Below are positions 34,137 through 42,188 of a DNA stretch of 64,000 nucleotides, piece by piece. Within the stretch, counting starts at the first letter, position 1. Each line of letters opens with the position of its first letter. The notes beneath the pieces are model-generated. The model made no database searches, was not told the origin of the DNA, and saw only the letters and a list, made by a program, of their open reading frames with translations. This stretch comes from JAPOXR01 sp964291445 (GTDB lineage Bacteria; Pseudomonadota; Alphaproteobacteria; Rhodobacterales; Rhodobacteraceae), in assembly GCA_964291445.2 (NCBI GenBank), contig OZ219864.1, forward strand, positions 744,001 through 808,000, given 5' to 3'. The translations under genes and the position numbers were made by a program.

Positions 34137-35132
34137 ATGACTATCCTGGGCCAGATCTTCGGCCAGGCCAGGGCGCAGCCGAAGCACATCGTCCTGGCCG
34201 AAGGCGCTGACCCGCGGGTGATCGCCGCAGCATCGAAGGCGGCGCAGGAAGGAATTGCCCGGATCACCCTGCTTGGCGATCCCGCACAGATCGAGCCCGA
34301 ACTGCATCGCCGGGACGGGGCAGGACAGGTTCGCATCATCGACCCGGCAGCCAGCCCGGAGTTGCGCCGCTATGCCGATTGCCATGCCGAAAACCGGGCA
34401 CATAAGGGGATCAGCGCCCAGGAGGCGATGGAAGAAATGCAAAACCCTCTCGGCTTCGCGGCGATGATGGTCAGGACGGGCGATGCCGACGGCACCATCG
34501 CCGGCGCGGTGGCGACGACGGCCGACACCATCCGCGCCGGGCTGCAGATCATCGGCAGGGCTCCCGGGGTCAGAATGGTGTCCTCGTTCTTCCTCATGGT
34601 GCCATCGGGGGACGCATGCCCAATAAGAGACCCGGTGATCTTCGCCGACTGCGCCCTGGTGGTCGAGCCAGGACCCGAAGAACTGGCCGACATCGCCCTC
34701 GCCGCCGCCGGCTCGGCCCGCTCGATGCTCGGCCGCGAGCCGGTCATTGCCATGCTGTCATTTTCCACCAGGGGAAGCTCCGACCATGAACGGGCAGCCC
34801 TCGTGGACACTGCCACCGAAATTGCCGCCAGCCGCCAACCAGGGCTGAAGATCGATGGCGGGCTGCAGTTCGATGCCGCAATCGATCCGGATATTCGCCT
34901 GCGGAAGGCGCCGGACTGCCGGATTGACGAGACCCCCAACGTCTTCGTGTTTCCCAATCTCGATGCGGCCAATATCGGCTACAAGATTGCCGAACGGATT
35001 GGCGGGATGACCGCCATCGGCCCCGTCCTCCAGGGGATGGCCCGCCCGGCCAACGACCTGTCAAGAGGCTGCAGCACCGAGGACATCCTGAACCTCATCG
35101 CCATCACCACTCTCCAGGCCGGAGCCGGCTGA
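34137..35132 (+). CDS. pta: Phosphate acetyltransferase
   Basis: 331 residues, the short form made only of the catalytic domain. HIVLAEGADPRVIAAA at the N-terminus, GTIAGAVATTADTIRAGLQIIG in the middle, and VFPNLDAANIGYKIAERIGG with GPVLQGMARPANDLSRG at the end match Pta. It converts acetyl phosphate from Xsc into acetyl-CoA. This xsc-pta pair is the standard ending of C2-sulfonate operons. Confidence 0.95.
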   Translation: MTILGQIFGQARAQPKHIVLAEGADPRVIAAASKAAQEGIARITLLGDPAQIEPELHRRDGAGQVRIIDPAASPELRRYADCHAENRAHKGISAQEAMEEMQNPLGFAAMMVRTGDADGTIAGAVATTADTIRAGLQIIGRAPGVRMVSSFFLMVPSGDACPIRDPVIFADCALVVEPGPEELADIALAAAGSARSMLGREPVIAMLSFSTRGSSDHERAALVDTATEIAASRQPGLKIDGGLQFDAAIDPDIRLRKAPDCRIDETPNVFVFPNLDAANIGYKIAERIGGMTAIGPVLQGMARPANDLSRGCSTEDILNLIAITTLQAGAG

Positions 35133-35805
35133 GGGGCCATCTCCGGCGAAACCCCGCGTGCTCGGCAACCATGCCGATGCGGGCGAAATGACAGCCATGC
35201 AGCCAGGCCGGGGAGCCGGCAATGCCAGGCATCATACCGGAGCAGGGTGTTCCCGGTGCTCCCGGTGCAGCGACAGGTTGATCGGCCGCCGCCAATGCTG
35301 AAATACCCTGCAGATCAGCAGGATGGCCCGGGGTCCTTCATCGGTTACCGATGAAGATCCGTCCAAAGACGTTTCGGCGGGTATTACAGCCCCTTGATCG
35401 TGAACTCGGATGTGCCGGTCCAGACAAGCCTCCAAATAGTGGCCGCGCCCTGATTGGTGCAAATGGCGCTCCGACGTCCCAGCCCAATTCAAGGCCGCTT
35501 ACCTTAGCCAGTTCGTTATTAAAGACGAAAGCATATTGCTTGAATTGCGGGCCGATGCCATGATCATGCCATGAGCAATCTGCAACCCCTGGATGAACGG
35601 CTTGGCAGGAATGTCGAAACCCCGGTCGGCGGGGTAGCGCGCGCCACCGCGGTACAATAGGAGCGAACAACAGGACGGAGAACGATCCTGGAAAAAGAGC
35701 GGTGAATCACCGGAATCCCGCTCTATCTGTTAGCCGCTGACACATCGCCCAGCTTCGCGAGCCCGCACATTGGCAGGACCGATCCCGAATGACGAATACA
35801 AAACA
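35133..35805. other. Long intergenic region with protein-like remnants
   Basis: No intact gene. The minus strand carries short open segments with protein-like composition (35232-35492, 35338-35670) in different frames, none recognisable. This may be one eroded gene. It lies between two convergent transport/catabolic blocks. No terminator with a U tract, tRNA or IS end was identified. Confidence 0.35.
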
Positions 35806-36867
35806 TCACCGGATGCGTGCCCCGGTGCCTTTGTCAAAGACCAATGCGGCAGAATCCTCGAATACGAGGTCCACGGCTGCGCCAACCTGGGTATCCTCGT
35901 CGCCTTTCGATTCAACAACGATGCGCTCGCCGGTCGGGCAGGTCAGGTAGTCATAGGTCACGCCGCCGAGTTTTTCCGACAACTCCACCGCCAGGCCTGA
36001 CTCACCTGGCGTGATGCCGAGCGCCTGTGGCCGCAACCCGACGACAACCTCGGTGCCGTCGGCGGGCAGGCTGGCTTCCGGCACCGCCCGTCTCTCGCCG
36101 AGCGCCGGCATGGCGATGGCGCCGTTCTCGACCCGTCCGACAATGAAATTCATGCCAGGAGAGCCAATGAAGCCGGCAACAAACTGGTTGTCCGGATCTC
36201 GATAGAGCTGCATGGGCGAGCCGACCTGTTCGATGATGCCGGCCCTCAGCACGACGATCTTGTCTGCCAGCGTCATCGCCTCGACCTGGTCATGGGTCAC
36301 GTAGATCATCGTCGAGCCGAGTTCCTTGTGCAGCCGGGCGATCTCCACCCGCATCTCCACCCTGAGTTCGGCATCGAGATTGGATAGCGGCTCGTCGAAC
36401 AGGAACACGCCGGGGCCACGGACTATGGCCCGTCCGATGGCGACCCGCTGGCGCTGCCCGCCGGACAATGCTTTGGGCTTGCGCTTCAGGTATTCGCCAA
36501 GGCGCAGGATATCGGCGGCAGCACCGACCTTCTTGTCGATTTCCGGCCTGGCAACGCCGCTCATCCGCAGGCCGAAACCCATATTCTCCTCGACGGTCAT
36601 ATGCGGATAGAGAGCATAGGTCTGGAAGACCATGGCAATGCCGCGGTCAGCCGGGTCCACGGCAGTGACGTCCCGACCGCCAATGTCGATCGCTCCCGTC
36701 GAGACTTCCTCCAGCCCGGCGATCATCCTCAGCAGCGTTGATTTGCCGCAACCTGACGGGCCGACGAAGACACAGAACTCACCATCGTCGATTTCCAGGT
36801 CGACACCGTGAATGACCTGGGTTTCGCCAAATCTCTTGACGATCTTCTTCAGAATGACACCAGACAT
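35806..36867 (-). CDS. ABC transporter ATPase, carbohydrate (MalK/UgpC) type
   Basis: 353 residues. Walker A GPSGCGKST, Q-loop VFQTYALYPHMTV, signature LSGGQRQRVAIGRAIV, Walker B VFLFDEPLSNLDAELR and the switch histidine in THDQ. The C-terminal 120 residues form the regulatory OB-type domain typical of CUT1 importers. It lies 12 bases after an IclR gene and opposite the binding-protein and permease genes at 37.8-40.9 kb, so these are parts of one importer split over two divergent operons. Confidence 0.93.
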   Translation of the reverse strand: MSGVILKKIVKRFGETQVIHGVDLEIDDGEFCVFVGPSGCGKSTLLRMIAGLEEVSTGAIDIGGRDVTAVDPADRGIAMVFQTYALYPHMTVEENMGFGLRMSGVARPEIDKKVGAAADILRLGEYLKRKPKALSGGQRQRVAIGRAIVRGPGVFLFDEPLSNLDAELRVEMRVEIARLHKELGSTMIYVTHDQVEAMTLADKIVVLRAGIIEQVGSPMQLYRDPDNQFVAGFIGSPGMNFIVGRVENGAIAMPALGERRAVPEASLPADGTEVVVGLRPQALGITPGESGLAVELSEKLGGVTYDYLTCPTGERIVVESKGDEDTQVGAAVDLVFEDSAALVFDKGTGARIR

Positions 36868-36879
36868 GAATTTGGTTCC

Positions 36880-37662
36880 CTAACTGATTGCCGGATAATG
36901 CCAGATTTCGGCCTCGTCCCCGATGTTTCGTGCGGTTTCCTGCAGGATTGGCCCATAACCGAGCAGGCCGTCCAGGGTCTGATCCCGGACCGAACTGGTA
37001 ATCGACAGCGCACCGACCAGGCGCCGGCCAGTTCGGATTGGACAGGCTATGCAGATGATCCCCGGCTCATGTTCCTCGCGGTCCAGCGCAATACCCGTTT
37101 CGCGAATCTCGTCGAGTTCCCTGTCAAGCCGGGCGGCACTGGTCAGTGTCCTGTCAGTATAGGCGAAGTAGGATTGCTGCTCCAGAGCCTGCGATCGGCC
37201 GGGTTGATCGAGAAAGGCCAGCATGGCCTTGCCAACGCCAGTGCAATAGGCTGGCCCGACCTTTCCGGGCTGGCTGAACATGTTGATGACATTGCCGGTG
37301 GTCCTCTTGTCGATATACAGGACCTGACCATTTTCCAGACGTGCCAGGTGAACGGTTTCGCCGACGCGATTGACCAGGACGTCAAGATGTCGGCTGGCCA
37401 AATCCGTCAGGCTGGCCTGACTCCAGGCGGCATGTGCCAGTCGGACCAGGCGCATTCCAAGGCTATAGGTACGGGTTTCCGGGTCGTGAACCAGCATGTC
37501 CTGGTCGCACAGGGTGCGCAGGAATCGGAACAGTGTTGCCTTTGGCAACCTACTGGGCTCAAGCAACTCGGTAAAGCGGACCGGCTTGCCGGCCCTGGCA
37601 ACGAGATCCATGATATCGAGAGCTTTCCCGACGGTGCCTCGGCTGGCGACAATTTTTTCCAT
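36880..37662 (-). CDS. IclR-family regulator of the carbohydrate-type ABC importer
   Basis: 260 residues from the ATG at 37662, which has GGAGG five bases upstream (a start nine codons earlier is possible). Winged helix-turn-helix (VGKALDIMDLVARAGKPVRF, then LPKATLFRFLRTL) and the effector domain with YCTGVGKAMLAFL and DREEHEPGIICIACPI. It is cotranscribed with the ATPase gene and divergent from the binding-protein gene. A 15-bp palindrome of the IclR type lies in the divergent promoter, so it probably controls both operons and itself. The effector is likely the imported compound, unknown. Confidence 0.9.
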   Translation of the reverse strand: MEKIVASRGTVGKALDIMDLVARAGKPVRFTELLEPSRLPKATLFRFLRTLCDQDMLVHDPETRTYSLGMRLVRLAHAAWSQASLTDLASRHLDVLVNRVGETVHLARLENGQVLYIDKRTTGNVINMFSQPGKVGPAYCTGVGKAMLAFLDQPGRSQALEQQSYFAYTDRTLTSAARLDRELDEIRETGIALDREEHEPGIICIACPIRTGRRLVGALSITSSVRDQTLDGLLGYGPILQETARNIGDEAEIWHYPAIS

Positions 37663-37731
37663 CAGGGCCTCCGCCCGGGTGCACGACAATACTGTGCATG
37701 AACGTGTGGATCATGCTACTTGCCCGGATGC

Positions 37732-37801
37732 TTGACAGGGCTAGCATAAACATGCGAATAAATCAATAGTTGGAACATAGTTCCACATAATGAAACTATT
37801 G
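37732..37801. promoter_or_regulatory. Divergent promoter with IclR-type operator
   Basis: TGGAAC-ATA-GTTCCA (37771-37785) is a perfect dyad with the GGAA/TTCC half sites typical of IclR-family operators. It is nested inside a wider inverted repeat, CAATAGTT (37764-37771) and AACTATTG (37794-37801). A consensus -35 (TTGACA) is at 37732-37737, but no good -10 follows at the right spacing. The binding-protein gene starts 10 bases after the outer repeat, following GGAGA. Confidence 0.65.
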
Positions 37802-37811
37802 GAGAATTGAA

Positions 37812-39047
37812 ATGAACCAATTCCTTGCTCGCGGTGCCGGAATCCTGGCAGCGGGGCTGTTCTCGTCAACCGCTCTTGCCGGTGAGCTGGTGATCAACAC
37901 CGACACCTCCGACTCAGCGCCGAAAGCGGCGTTTGAACAGCTGATCGCAGATTTTGAAGCCGAAAATCCGGACGTCACCGTAACCTGGAATATCTTTGAT
38001 CACGAAGGCTACAAGACGTCGATCCGGAACTTCCTCACCGCCGATGCGCCGGACATTGCCAACTGGTATGCCGGCAACCGAATGCTCCCCTATGTCAATG
38101 CCGGGCTGTTCGAGCCCGTGGATGATGTCTGGGAAGAGAACGGACTCAAAGAGTCGCTGAAATCGGCCGTGGCATCCATGACCATCGATGGAAAGTTATG
38201 GGGCGTTCCCTACACCTACTACCAATGGGGTGTGTATTATCGGAAGGACATCTTCGAGGATCTCGGCATTGCCGTCCCGACAAACTGGGATGAATTCAAG
38301 CAGGCCGGCGAGACGCTGAAGGCCAACGGCGTTACCCCGATCACCATCGGAACGAAATACCTTTGGACCGCCGGTGGAGTCTTCGACTACCTGAACCTGC
38401 GGACCAACGGCTATGATTTCCACATGGCGCTGACCAGGGGCGAGGTCGAATGGACCGACCCGCGGGTCCGGGCGACCATGGAAAACTGGAAGGAATTGCT
38501 GGACAGCGGCTTCTTCCTCGAAAACCATGCCGCCTATTCCTGGCAAGAGGCTCTGGCACCGATGGTCCAGGGCAACGCTGCCATGTATGTCATGGGCAAC
38601 TTTGCAGTCGCGCCGCTTCGTGAAGCCGGTCTGACAGACGACCAACTCGGCTTCTTCCAGTTCCCGGAAATCACACCGGGAATTCCGGTTGCCGAAGAAG
38701 CGCCAACCGACACCATCCACATCCCGGCCAATGCGTCGAACAAGGAAGATGCCAAGCGCTTCCTGGCATTCCTCGCCCGGGCCGATGTGCAGACCAAGAT
38801 CAATGCGACTCTTGGACAGCTGCCGATCAATTCCGGTTCGGAAGTGTCGGATGACAAGTTCCTGCAGGCCGGATTCGAGATGCTTTCGGCGGCGGAAGGC
38901 GGAATTGCGCAGTTCTTCGACCGTGACGCACCGGCGGAGATGGCCAAGGCCGGAATGGAAGGCTTCCAGGAATTCATGGTCAAGCCCGAACGTTTGGACG
39001 CGATTCTCGAGAGACTCGAAAAAGCGAGGCAGCGAGTCTACAATTGA
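37812..39047 (+). CDS. ABC transporter sugar-type substrate-binding protein
   Basis: 411 residues. N-terminal signal peptide (GAGILAAGLFSSTALA, cleavage before GELV). Family 1 extracellular solute-binding features: FEAENPDVTVTW, LTADAPDIANWYAG, GVPYTYYQWGVYYRKDIFEDLGI and MVQGNAAMYVMGNFA. Ligand-contacting aromatic residues (WGVYY, YSWQEAL) suit a carbohydrate or polyol. No catabolic gene nearby names the substrate. A strong hairpin separates it from the permeases. Confidence 0.92.
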   Translation: MNQFLARGAGILAAGLFSSTALAGELVINTDTSDSAPKAAFEQLIADFEAENPDVTVTWNIFDHEGYKTSIRNFLTADAPDIANWYAGNRMLPYVNAGLFEPVDDVWEENGLKESLKSAVASMTIDGKLWGVPYTYYQWGVYYRKDIFEDLGIAVPTNWDEFKQAGETLKANGVTPITIGTKYLWTAGGVFDYLNLRTNGYDFHMALTRGEVEWTDPRVRATMENWKELLDSGFFLENHAAYSWQEALAPMVQGNAAMYVMGNFAVAPLREAGLTDDQLGFFQFPEITPGIPVAEEAPTDTIHIPANASNKEDAKRFLAFLARADVQTKINATLGQLPINSGSEVSDDKFLQAGFEMLSAAEGGIAQFFDRDAPAEMAKAGMEGFQEFMVKPERLDAILERLEKARQRVYN

Positions 39048-39060
39048 CTCTGACCTCATC

Positions 39061-39086
39061 TGCATCCCGCCCTAGGGCGGGGTGCA
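39061..39086 (+). terminator. Stem-loop between the ABC binding-protein and permease genes
   Basis: TGCATCCCGCCC pairs with GGGCGGGGTGCA (one G-U) over a two-base apex, 13 bases after the stop. No U tract follows. It is placed to limit read-through into the permeases or to stabilise the upstream message, as known for malE-type operons. Confidence 0.6.
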
Positions 39087-39119
39087 GACTCTGCAAGGGG
39101 GTATACCGGCAAGGCTGAC

Positions 39120-40010
39120 ATGGCGGGAGCTGCAACCATACTGAACCAGAGAAAGCTGGCACCCTGGCTGTTTCTTGCGCCAGGGATCCTGTTTTTCCTG
39201 TTCTACGTGGTGTTTCCGATCTTCCAGTCGATCAGCATCTCGTTCTACGAATGGGACGGGTTGGGCGAGAAGGCCTATGTCGGTGTCGACAACTATGTCG
39301 AGCTGGTGGATGACGAGGCGTTCTACACCTCGCTGAAGAATAACGTGATCTGGCTGGTGCTCTACATGCTGGCCATACCAGCCGGTCTCTTCATTGCGCT
39401 GTTCCTCAACCAGACGGTCTGGGGAATTCGGATGTACAAATCCCTGTTCTTCTTCCCGTTCGTCATCAGCCAGGTCGTTGTCGGGCTGGTCTTCAGCTGG
39501 TTCTACGATCCCAGCTTCGGCCTGATGAACATTGCGCTGAGGGGGCTGGGGCTGGAGCCGATCGCGGTGTTGGCCGACGAGCGGTTCGTGACCTACGGAA
39601 TCATCGCCGCCGGGCTGTGGCCACAGACAGCCTATTGCATGATCCTCTATCTGACCGGCCTGAATGCCGTTGACCCGGAACAGATCGAGGCTGGCCGCCT
39701 CGACAATGCCAAGGGCTGGAAGATGCTGTGGTATGTCGTGCTGCCACAACTCAAACCCGCAACCTTCATCGCTGTCGTCGTGACCGTCATCGGTGCGCTC
39801 CGCTCCTTCGACCTGATCTCGATCATGACGGATGGCGGGCCCTGGGGCTCAAGCCGGGTGCTGGCCTTCTACATGTATGAACAGGCTTTCTCCGAATACG
39901 GGTTCCGCATGGGCTACGGCGCAGCCATCGCGGTGGTGCTGTTCCTGATCATGATGGTCTATATCAGCGGCTTTCTCTACAAGATGTACCGGGACGAGCG
40001 GGACTTCTGA
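39120..40010 (+). CDS. ABC transporter permease, MalF type
   Basis: 296 residues, six membrane helices. N-terminal LAPWLFLAPGILFFLFYVVFP is typical of CUT1 permeases, and the cytoplasmic coupling loop reads EQIEAGRLDNAKGWKMLWYVVLPQLKP (the EAA motif). It forms the inner-membrane channel with the next gene's product, one base away. Confidence 0.93.
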   Translation: MAGAATILNQRKLAPWLFLAPGILFFLFYVVFPIFQSISISFYEWDGLGEKAYVGVDNYVELVDDEAFYTSLKNNVIWLVLYMLAIPAGLFIALFLNQTVWGIRMYKSLFFFPFVISQVVVGLVFSWFYDPSFGLMNIALRGLGLEPIAVLADERFVTYGIIAAGLWPQTAYCMILYLTGLNAVDPEQIEAGRLDNAKGWKMLWYVVLPQLKPATFIAVVVTVIGALRSFDLISIMTDGGPWGSSRVLAFYMYEQAFSEYGFRMGYGAAIAVVLFLIMMVYISGFLYKMYRDERDF

Positions 40011-40011
40011 G

Positions 40012-40860
40012 ATGTTTCCGGCACCGATAGAACGACGGTCATTTCCTGTTCAGGCCCTGTACCGGACCGCACTGCCGATCGCCCTGCTGCTGTGGCTGTT
40101 GCCGCTGATCGCGGTTGCGCTGACATCGATCCGGGCGGCGGGCGACATTACCGCTGGAAATTACTGGGGCTGGCCAACCTCGATCAATTTGGTCGAGAAC
40201 TACACGGCGATTTTCGAGAACACGCCGATCGGCAAATACATCCTGAACAGTTTCCGGGTCACGATACCGACGGTAATCGGTGCGGTTGCCCTGTCGTGCA
40301 TGACCGGCTTTGCGCTGGCGGTGTACGGTTTCCGCGGCAATCTGCTGGTATTCTTCATGTTTGTCGCAGGCAACTTCGTTCCGTTTCAGATCCTGATGGT
40401 TCCAGTTCGCGACCTGACCCTGAATTTGGGGCTCTACAACACGATTACCGGCCTTGCGCTGTTCCACATCGCCTTCCAGACCGGTTTTTGCACGCTGTTC
40501 ATGCGAAATTTCATCAAGGCGCTGCCCAGGGAGTTGATCGAGGCGGCCAGGGTTGAAGGGGTCAGCGAGATCAGGATTTTCTGGTACGTGGTCCTGCCGC
40601 TGATGAAGCCTGCCATTGCCGCGCTCAGCGTGCTGATCTTCACCTTCATCTGGAATGACTATTTCTGGGCCACGGTGCTGACGCAGGGTGCCGATTCCCA
40701 GCCAATCACCGCCGGCCTCTATTCGCTCAACGGTCAATGGGTTGCCGCTTGGCACCTGGTTTCCGCCGGCTCCATCGTCGCTGCACTGCCGCCGGTCGCC
40801 ATGTTCTTCCTGATGCAGAAGCACTTCATCGCCGGCCTGACCCTGGGCGCCGTCAAGTAG
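40012..40860 (+). CDS. ABC transporter permease, MalG type
   Basis: 282 residues, six helices. The EAA loop reads ELIEAARVEGVSEIRIFWYVVLPLMKPA. It ends in VQ-like KHFIAGLTLGAVK, the classic MalG C-terminus. With the MalF-type partner, the binding protein and the divergently encoded ATPase it completes one importer. Confidence 0.93.
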   Translation: MFPAPIERRSFPVQALYRTALPIALLLWLLPLIAVALTSIRAAGDITAGNYWGWPTSINLVENYTAIFENTPIGKYILNSFRVTIPTVIGAVALSCMTGFALAVYGFRGNLLVFFMFVAGNFVPFQILMVPVRDLTLNLGLYNTITGLALFHIAFQTGFCTLFMRNFIKALPRELIEAARVEGVSEIRIFWYVVLPLMKPAIAALSVLIFTFIWNDYFWATVLTQGADSQPITAGLYSLNGQWVAAWHLVSAGSIVAALPPVAMFFLMQKHFIAGLTLGAVK

Positions 40861-41155
40861 ACCCGTAGGCCTGCCGCTACATGCCGGACAGCGGACGCAT
40901 AATGATCAACCGGCAGCACGGACCGAGGCCAGTTTCATCTGCACCGAACCACTCCCGCCGGTGAGAATATGGGAAAAGACCCCCGATTCAGGCCTGATTA
41001 TTGAGAGACCCAACACCTGCCCGGGTGCGCTCTATGAGGAGACCGGTCTCGAATTCGGCCGCGCCGCATTGATCACACCGGACTGGCATGGCCTGGCAAA
41101 ATAGAATATTCTTCTGGAAGCCGGTCGCCGGAATGTCGTGCCACGAATGTGCCAA
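40861..41155. other. Spacer after the ABC importer
   Basis: Nothing gene-like was recognised on either strand in these 295 bases. They mark the boundary from the transport operon into a patch of small and broken accessory genes. Confidence 0.4.
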
Positions 41156-41440
41156 ATGGAAGCCATTGCCAAAACAGGGCCTGCCTATAAGCCGGTGACG
41201 CTCGAACAGGCAGTTTGGGTGGATCCGGGGCGGATGAGCGGCGTTCCCTGCTTCCGGGGCAGCCGGCTTCCAGTCCAGCAATTGTTCGATTGGCTTGCCG
41301 ACGGAGTTTCGCTGAATGACTTCGTTCGCGAATTTCAAATAGACCGGGATGCTGCTGTCGCAGTACTGCAGTCAGCGGGTCATTCTCTTTGCACGAACAC
41401 CGCCATGTGTCAGGATCAACGGCCGATAGCTGGTGCCTGA
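41156..41440 (+). CDS. DUF433 antitoxin-like protein
   Basis: About 94 residues (other starts at 41138 GTG or 41147 ATG). The core VWVDPGRMSGVPCFRGSRLPVQ and WLADGVSLNDFVREFQIDRDAAVAVL match DUF433, a small helix-turn-helix fold that usually pairs with a DUF5615 PIN-like toxin. The expected partner starts six bases downstream but is broken. The last 20 residues are not conserved. Confidence 0.75.
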   Translation: MEAIAKTGPAYKPVTLEQAVWVDPGRMSGVPCFRGSRLPVQQLFDWLADGVSLNDFVREFQIDRDAAVAVLQSAGHSLCTNTAMCQDQRPIAGA

Positions 41441-41619
41441 TCGTCCATGAAGGTGCTTCTCGACCAGGGGGCGTGTCCCATCGTCTGAGAGGCCCCCTGC
41501 AGGATGCACTGGACGGTGTGTCCGTGGTAACTGGCAGACGCAGCACGCGGTTCTGCTTCCAGCATTTCCCGACAGCGGGTCTCTGCTCTCCTGAAGGCCG
41601 CTTCAGTCAGGTTTTCCAT
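41416..41619 (-). pseudogene. DUF2442 remnant
   Basis: The first 35 residues (MENLTEAAFRRAETRCREML, then EAEPRAASASYH) match the start of DUF2442 proteins that follow DUF4160 in two-gene modules. After about 41535 the similarity stops and the frame runs into the DUF5615 remnant on the other strand. The rest of the domain, about 60 residues, is lost. Its start overlaps the DUF4160 stop by 17 bases. Confidence 0.5.
41447..41535 (+). pseudogene. DUF5615 toxin remnant
   Basis: MKVLLDQGACPIV is the usual N-terminus of a DUF5615 PIN-like toxin, but a TGA stops it after 13 codons (41486-41488). A toxin-like continuation (HRLRGPLQDALDGVSVV) appears in another frame from about 41479, implying a frameshift. 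The rest of the domain is missing, and the sequence soon overlaps a DUF2442 remnant read from the other strand. Confidence 0.5.
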
Positions 41620-41845
41620 GGATACGCTCCCATTTCTTCAGGAACTCTTCGCGGTGCTCTGCCACAACCGCCATCAGCCGCCGCATGTCGGATTGCTTGA
41701 TACCAACGACAGAGACAAGTTCCTGCTTGTTTCCAGTGCCGGTCAGATTGATCTTCGCCTGCCCAGGGCCGGTAATGTGAATATGCGCTGGGTCATGTTC
41801 CGCCGTGTAAATCACGAACCGGAAGCCGTGGGCGCTGAATAACAA
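41603..41845 (-). CDS. DUF4160 domain protein
   Basis: 80 residues. GFRFVIYTAEHDPAHIHITG and the C-terminal RRLMAVVAEHREEFLKKWERIHG are the DUF4160 signature. It normally pairs with DUF2442 in putative toxin-antitoxin or regulatory modules. The only start is a TTG without a clear ribosome site, so the extreme N-terminus may be lost. Its partner gene is truncated. Confidence 0.72.
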   Translation of the reverse strand: MLFSAHGFRFVIYTAEHDPAHIHITGPGQAKINLTGTGNKQELVSVVGIKQSDMRRLMAVVAEHREEFLKKWERIHGKPD

Positions 41846-42145
41846 TCAAGCAGATAGATGACCCAACAGTTAGGTTAACGCAAGAGTTGGCCACATCGCA
41901 TTGTTTGTTCGCTGAACTATTCGGATCTTCATAAGAACAAAACGGGATCTGAATTTCATAAGTCAGTGATTTCATGTCTGTATTGCTGCCATTTTTCGGG
42001 CGGGTATCTGCCATTATGACGCTGTATGCATGGCTGCCGACTATCGAATGGGCCTGGCCTTACGAGTGCGATGCTTGACTCGTTCATTATCAATTCCTAT
42101 ACAGAGTTCGTCGGGAGCATTTAGAGTCCTCCCGTCGCCTATTTA
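41846..42145. other. A+T-richer leader region of the NYN gene
   Basis: About 300 bases with no gene, clearly richer in A and T than the core genome. It probably holds the promoter of the NYN-domain gene. The composition suggests foreign DNA. Confidence 0.4.
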
Positions 42146-42165
42146 GGGGTGTCTTCGGGCACCCC
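42146..42165 (+). promoter_or_regulatory. cUUCGg hairpin in the leader of the NYN gene
   Basis: GGGGTGTC-TTCG-GGCACCCC folds into an 8-bp stem (one G-U) closed by the very stable C(UUCG)G tetraloop. It ends 23 bases before the NYN start codon. No U tract follows, so it is unlikely to be a simple terminator. It could hold back translation, or be bound or cut by the nuclease encoded just after it. Confidence 0.55.
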
Positions 42166-42188
42166 ATTACATTTCTGATGAGCTGTTC

